DNA of 64,000 nucleotides from Variovorax guangxiensis. GTDB taxonomy: Bacteria > Pseudomonadota > Gammaproteobacteria > Burkholderiales > Burkholderiaceae_C. This document shows positions 61,530 to 64,000 of the stretch, piece after piece; position 1 is the first letter of the stretch; the number at the start of each line of letters is the position of its first letter. A program made the position numbers and the translations under genes. Below the pieces are notes generated by a model. The model worked only from the letters and a program-made list of their open reading frames with translations. It was not told the origin of the DNA and ran no database searches. Where the stretch lies: positions 372,001 through 436,000 of the forward strand of contig NZ_RXFT01000002.1 in NCBI RefSeq assembly GCF_003952165.1. The letters are read 5' to 3'.

Positions 61530-62206
61530 CCGAGAGCATGAACGAGAACGAAGCCCGCGAGGAAATCTGCCGCGTCGGCCGCAGCCTGTTCGAGCGCGGC
61601 TACGTGCACGCCACGGCCGGCAACATCAGCGTGCGGCTGGACGACGGCGGCTTCCTCATCACGCCCACCGATGCCTGCCTCGGCTTCCTCGATCCGGCGC
61701 GGCTCGCGCGGCTCGACGCGCAGGGCCGGCAGACCGGCGGCGACCGCGCCAGCAAGACCATCGCGCTGCACACGCGCATCTATGCCGCCGCGCGCAGCTT
61801 CGATGCGAACACCGCCTGCGTGATCCACACCCACAGCACGCACTGCGTGGCGCTCACGCTGCAGTCGCCCGGCGACGAACTGCTGCCCGCGCTCACGCCC
61901 TATTTCGTGATGAAGGTGGGCCATGTGCCGGTCATCCCGTATCACCGCCCGGGCGCGCCCGAAGCAGCCGAACAGGTGGCCCAGGCCATCGGGCGCTTCG
62001 GCGCGGCCGGCACGCCGATCCGCGCCGTGATGCTCACGCGCCTGGGTCCCAACGTGTGGCACGACACACCGGGTGCCGCCATGGCCGTGCTCGAGGAACT
62101 CGAGGAAACCGCCAGGCTCCAGCAGCTCGCGCAGGCCGCAAGGCCCCAGCCGCTGGATGCCCGACAGATCGATGAACTGCGCCGCACTTTCGGCGCGCGC
62201 TGGTAG
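61526..62206 (+). CDS. otnC: 3-Dehydro-4-phosphotetronate decarboxylase
   Basis: 226 residues of the class II aldolase/adducin family: H-A-T-A-G-N-I-S-V-R near residue 29 and the zinc ligands H-T-H-S-T-H near residue 100. OtnC removes CO2 from 3-dehydro-4-phosphotetronate to give dihydroxyacetone phosphate, so the pathway joins glycolysis. The start lies in an ATGA overlap with otnK; an ATG four codons later is also possible. Confidence 0.93.
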   Translation: MTESMNENEAREEICRVGRSLFERGYVHATAGNISVRLDDGGFLITPTDACLGFLDPARLARLDAQGRQTGGDRASKTIALHTRIYAAARSFDANTACVIHTHSTHCVALTLQSPGDELLPALTPYFVMKVGHVPVIPYHRPGAPEAAEQVAQAIGRFGAAGTPIRAVMLTRLGPNVWHDTPGAAMAVLEELEETARLQQLAQAARPQPLDARQIDELRRTFGARW

Positions 62207-62218
62207 TAAAAACACCCC

Positions 62219-63040
62219 ATGCCCCAATTCGCAGCCAACCTCTCGATGCTCTACCCGGAGCTCGCCTTCCTCGACCGCTTCGACGCCGCCGCGAAGGACG
62301 GCTTCAAGGCCGTGGAGTACCTCTTCCCCTACGACTTCGCCAAGGAAGAAATCGTCGCCCGGCTGAAGCACAATGGCCTGCAGCAGGTGCTGTTCAACGG
62401 GCCGCCGGGCGACTGGAACGGCGGCGAGCGCGGCCTGGCCTGCCTGCCGGGGCGCGAGGCCGAGTTCCGCGAAGGCATCGCCAAGGCCATCGACTACGCT
62501 GTGGCGCTCGACTGCCCGCGCATCCACGTCATGGCAGGCCTCGTGCCCGCAGGCCAGCAGCGCGATGCGCTGCAGCCGGTGTACGTCGACAACCTGCGCT
62601 GGGCCGCCGCCGAGGCCGCCAAGGCGGGCCGCGACGTGCTGATCGAGCCGATCAACACGCGCGACATCCCGGGCTTCTTCATCAACCGGCAGGACCATGC
62701 GCACGAGATCGTCGAGACCGTGGGCGCGCCCAACCTCAAGGTGCAGATGGACCTGTACCACTGCCAGATCGTCGAGGGCGACGTGGCGATGAAGATCCGC
62801 AAGTACCTGCCGACCGGCCGCGTCGGCCACATCCAGATCGCCGGCGTGCCCGACCGCAACGAGCCCGACATCGGCGAGCAGAACTACCCGTACCTCTTCG
62901 ACGTGCTCGACGAGGTGTCGGCGCAGTGCGGCTGGCAGGGCTGGGTCGGCTGCGAGTACCGGCCGAAGCGCGGCACGGAGCCCGGCGGCACCTCGGCCGG
63001 GCTGGGCTGGCTGCGCGAGTGGCGGCAGCGGCACGCATGA
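62219..63040 (+). CDS. otnI: 2-Dehydrotetronate isomerase
   Basis: 273 residues of the hydroxypyruvate isomerase-like TIM-barrel family: start [21 protein letters not shown] in the middle (metal-binding Glu) and the final G-W-V-G-C-E-Y segment with the second Glu. OtnI converts 2-dehydrotetronate, formed by LtnD and DenD, to 3-dehydrotetronate for OtnK. Its stop overlaps the next start in an ATGA. Confidence 0.93.
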   Translation: MPQFAANLSMLYPELAFLDRFDAAAKDGFKAVEYLFPYDFAKEEIVARLKHNGLQQVLFNGPPGDWNGGERGLACLPGREAEFREGIAKAIDYAVALDCPRIHVMAGLVPAGQQRDALQPVYVDNLRWAAAEAAKAGRDVLIEPINTRDIPGFFINRQDHAHEIVETVGAPNLKVQMDLYHCQIVEGDVAMKIRKYLPTGRVGHIQIAGVPDRNEPDIGEQNYPYLFDVLDEVSAQCGWQGWVGCEYRPKRGTEPGGTSAGLGWLREWRQRHA

Positions 63041-64000
63041 AGCTCGAAGCGCTGCGCATTCCGGCGCCGCTGCGTGGCTTCGCGGCGGGCGAGGCGCAGC
63101 TGTTCGACGTCACCATCGAGGGCGACAAGGTCGCCTCCATCACGCCCAGTGCGCAGCAGCAAGCCAAGGGCACGCTGCTGAGCGCACTGGTCGAGGCGCA
63201 TGCGCACATCGACAAGAACTACACCGTGCAGGACGTGGGCGCCGCGCAGGGCAACCTGTTCGTCGCCATCGAGCGCATGAACCGCCACCGCGAGAGCTGG
63301 ACCGGCGAGTCGCTGCGCCTGCGCATGGAGCGCGCGCTGCACGACGCCTGGCTGTCGGGCACGCGCGCGCTGCGCACGCACCTCGACTGGGTGCAGCCCG
63401 AGCCGCCGGCCGCGCTGGCGGTGTTCGAGGCGCTGCGCGAGGAATGGCGCGGGCGCATCGAGCTGCAGTTCGTCTCGCTCACGCCGCTGGACCTGTTCGC
63501 CGACATGGCGGCGGGCGAGCGCATCGCGCGCGAGGTGAGGCGCGCGGGGGGCGTGCTCGGCGCCTTCGTCTATCGCAACGAGGGCATCGTCCACAAGCTG
63601 GGCCGCGTGTTCGACCTCGCGCAGCAGCACGGACTGGCGCTGGACTTCCACGTCGACGAAGGCCTGGACGTCGAGGCCACCGGCCTGCGCAGCATCGCCC
63701 AGCTGGTGCGTGCGCGCGACTTCAGGCAGGGCGTTGTCTGCGGTCATGCCTGCTCGCTCTCGGTGCAGGAAGACGCCGTGGCCGCCGAAACGCTGGCGCT
63801 GTGCGCGGGCGCGGGCATCCACATCGTCGCGCTGCCCACCACCAACCTCTACCTGCAGGGCGCGTGGGACCGCACGCCGGTGCAGCGCGGCATCACGCGC
63901 ATCCGCGAGGCGGCGGCACGGGGCTTGCGTGCGAGCCTGGCGACCGACAACGTGCAGGACGCCTTCTATCCCTACGGCAGCTACGACCTGCTGGAGACCT
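63037..64000 (+). CDS. Cytosine deaminase-like amidohydrolase, cut by window end
   Basis: The first 321 codons of an amidohydrolase. Metal and catalytic motifs are in the usual order: H-A-H-I-D-K (55-60), H-V-D-E-G near 205, C-G-H-A-C and A-T-D-N-V-Q-D near the window end. The H-x-H-x-D-K and H-x-D-E forms point to the CodA/cytosine deaminase-like branch. The start lies in an ATGA overlap with otnI, so it is translated as part of the tetronate operon. Neither a pyrimidine transporter nor other pyrimidine genes are near. Its substrate may be a nitrogen-containing or cyclic derivative related to tetronates, or something unrelated; I cannot say. Confidence 0.85.
   Translation, partial: MKLEALRIPAPLRGFAAGEAQLFDVTIEGDKVASITPSAQQQAKGTLLSALVEAHAHIDKNYTVQDVGAAQGNLFVAIERMNRHRESWTGESLRLRMERALHDAWLSGTRALRTHLDWVQPEPPAALAVFEALREEWRGRIELQFVSLTPLDLFADMAAGERIAREVRRAGGVLGAFVYRNEGIVHKLGRVFDLAQQHGLALDFHVDEGLDVEATGLRSIAQLVRARDFRQGVVCGHACSLSVQEDAVAAETLALCAGAGIHIVALPTTNLYLQGAWDRTPVQRGITRIREAAARGLRASLATDNVQDAFYPYGSYDLLET

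Overview
The window looks like chromosome of a high-GC betaproteobacterium of the Burkholderiales, most probably Comamonadaceae and Variovorax-like. This rests on gene content and order (YhdP/TIGR02099 next to glnE, a DUF3717-DUF1289 protein, YaeQ, a homodimeric pyruvate-dehydrogenase-type E1, an L-threonate/D-erythronate operon) and on GC-rich codon use. No marker RNA is present, so the genus is an inference. The first 2.6 kb are visibly lower in GC than the rest.

Positions 1-19688 form a type IV pilus region. A membrane-anchored beta-lactamase-fold hydrolase is followed by a major-pilin-like gene with a good sigma-54 promoter. Two complete minor-pilin/tip-adhesin operons follow, both on the minus strand. 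The first is pilE-fimT-pilV-pilW-pilX-pilY1, and its PilY1 carries a PA14 domain. The second is pilV-pilW-pilX-pilY1-pilE-fimT. A PglL-type pilin O-glycosylation ligase lies between them on the plus strand. Most junctions inside the operons are 4-base stop/start overlaps, some with GTG or TTG starts.

Positions 20148-53049 are mostly housekeeping and envelope genes: moaC, a BepA-like protease, a TerC manganese exporter behind a yybP-ykoY riboswitch, yaeQ, a PepSY/TonB-receptor iron-uptake pair, purB, a GST and a periplasmic glutathione peroxidase. Next come an ECF41 sigma factor (SigJ) with its carboxymuconolactone-decarboxylase partner, each preceded by an exact TGTCACA-N16-CGTC promoter. They are followed by rlpA, glnE, yhdP, a nitrilase-family hydrolase, a PAS histidine kinase with a FixJ-type regulator, two OmpA-like lipoproteins, mltA and phoX.

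Positions 52582-64000 are catabolic. An Lrp-family regulator is divergent from a solitary E1 gene, an arrangement that recalls mdeR/mdeB of Pseudomonas putida, with an Lrp-like box in between. A FadR-type GntR regulator then heads a tetronate operon (MFS transporter, ltnD, denD, otnK, otnC, otnI). That operon continues into a cytosine-deaminase-like amidohydrolase cut by the window end.

The least explained structure is a roughly 95-base repeat with several conserved hairpins. It occurs four times (44268, 47128, 52485, 58121), each time with the same end against the stop codon of a gene read in the same direction, and it shows a compensatory base-pair change.
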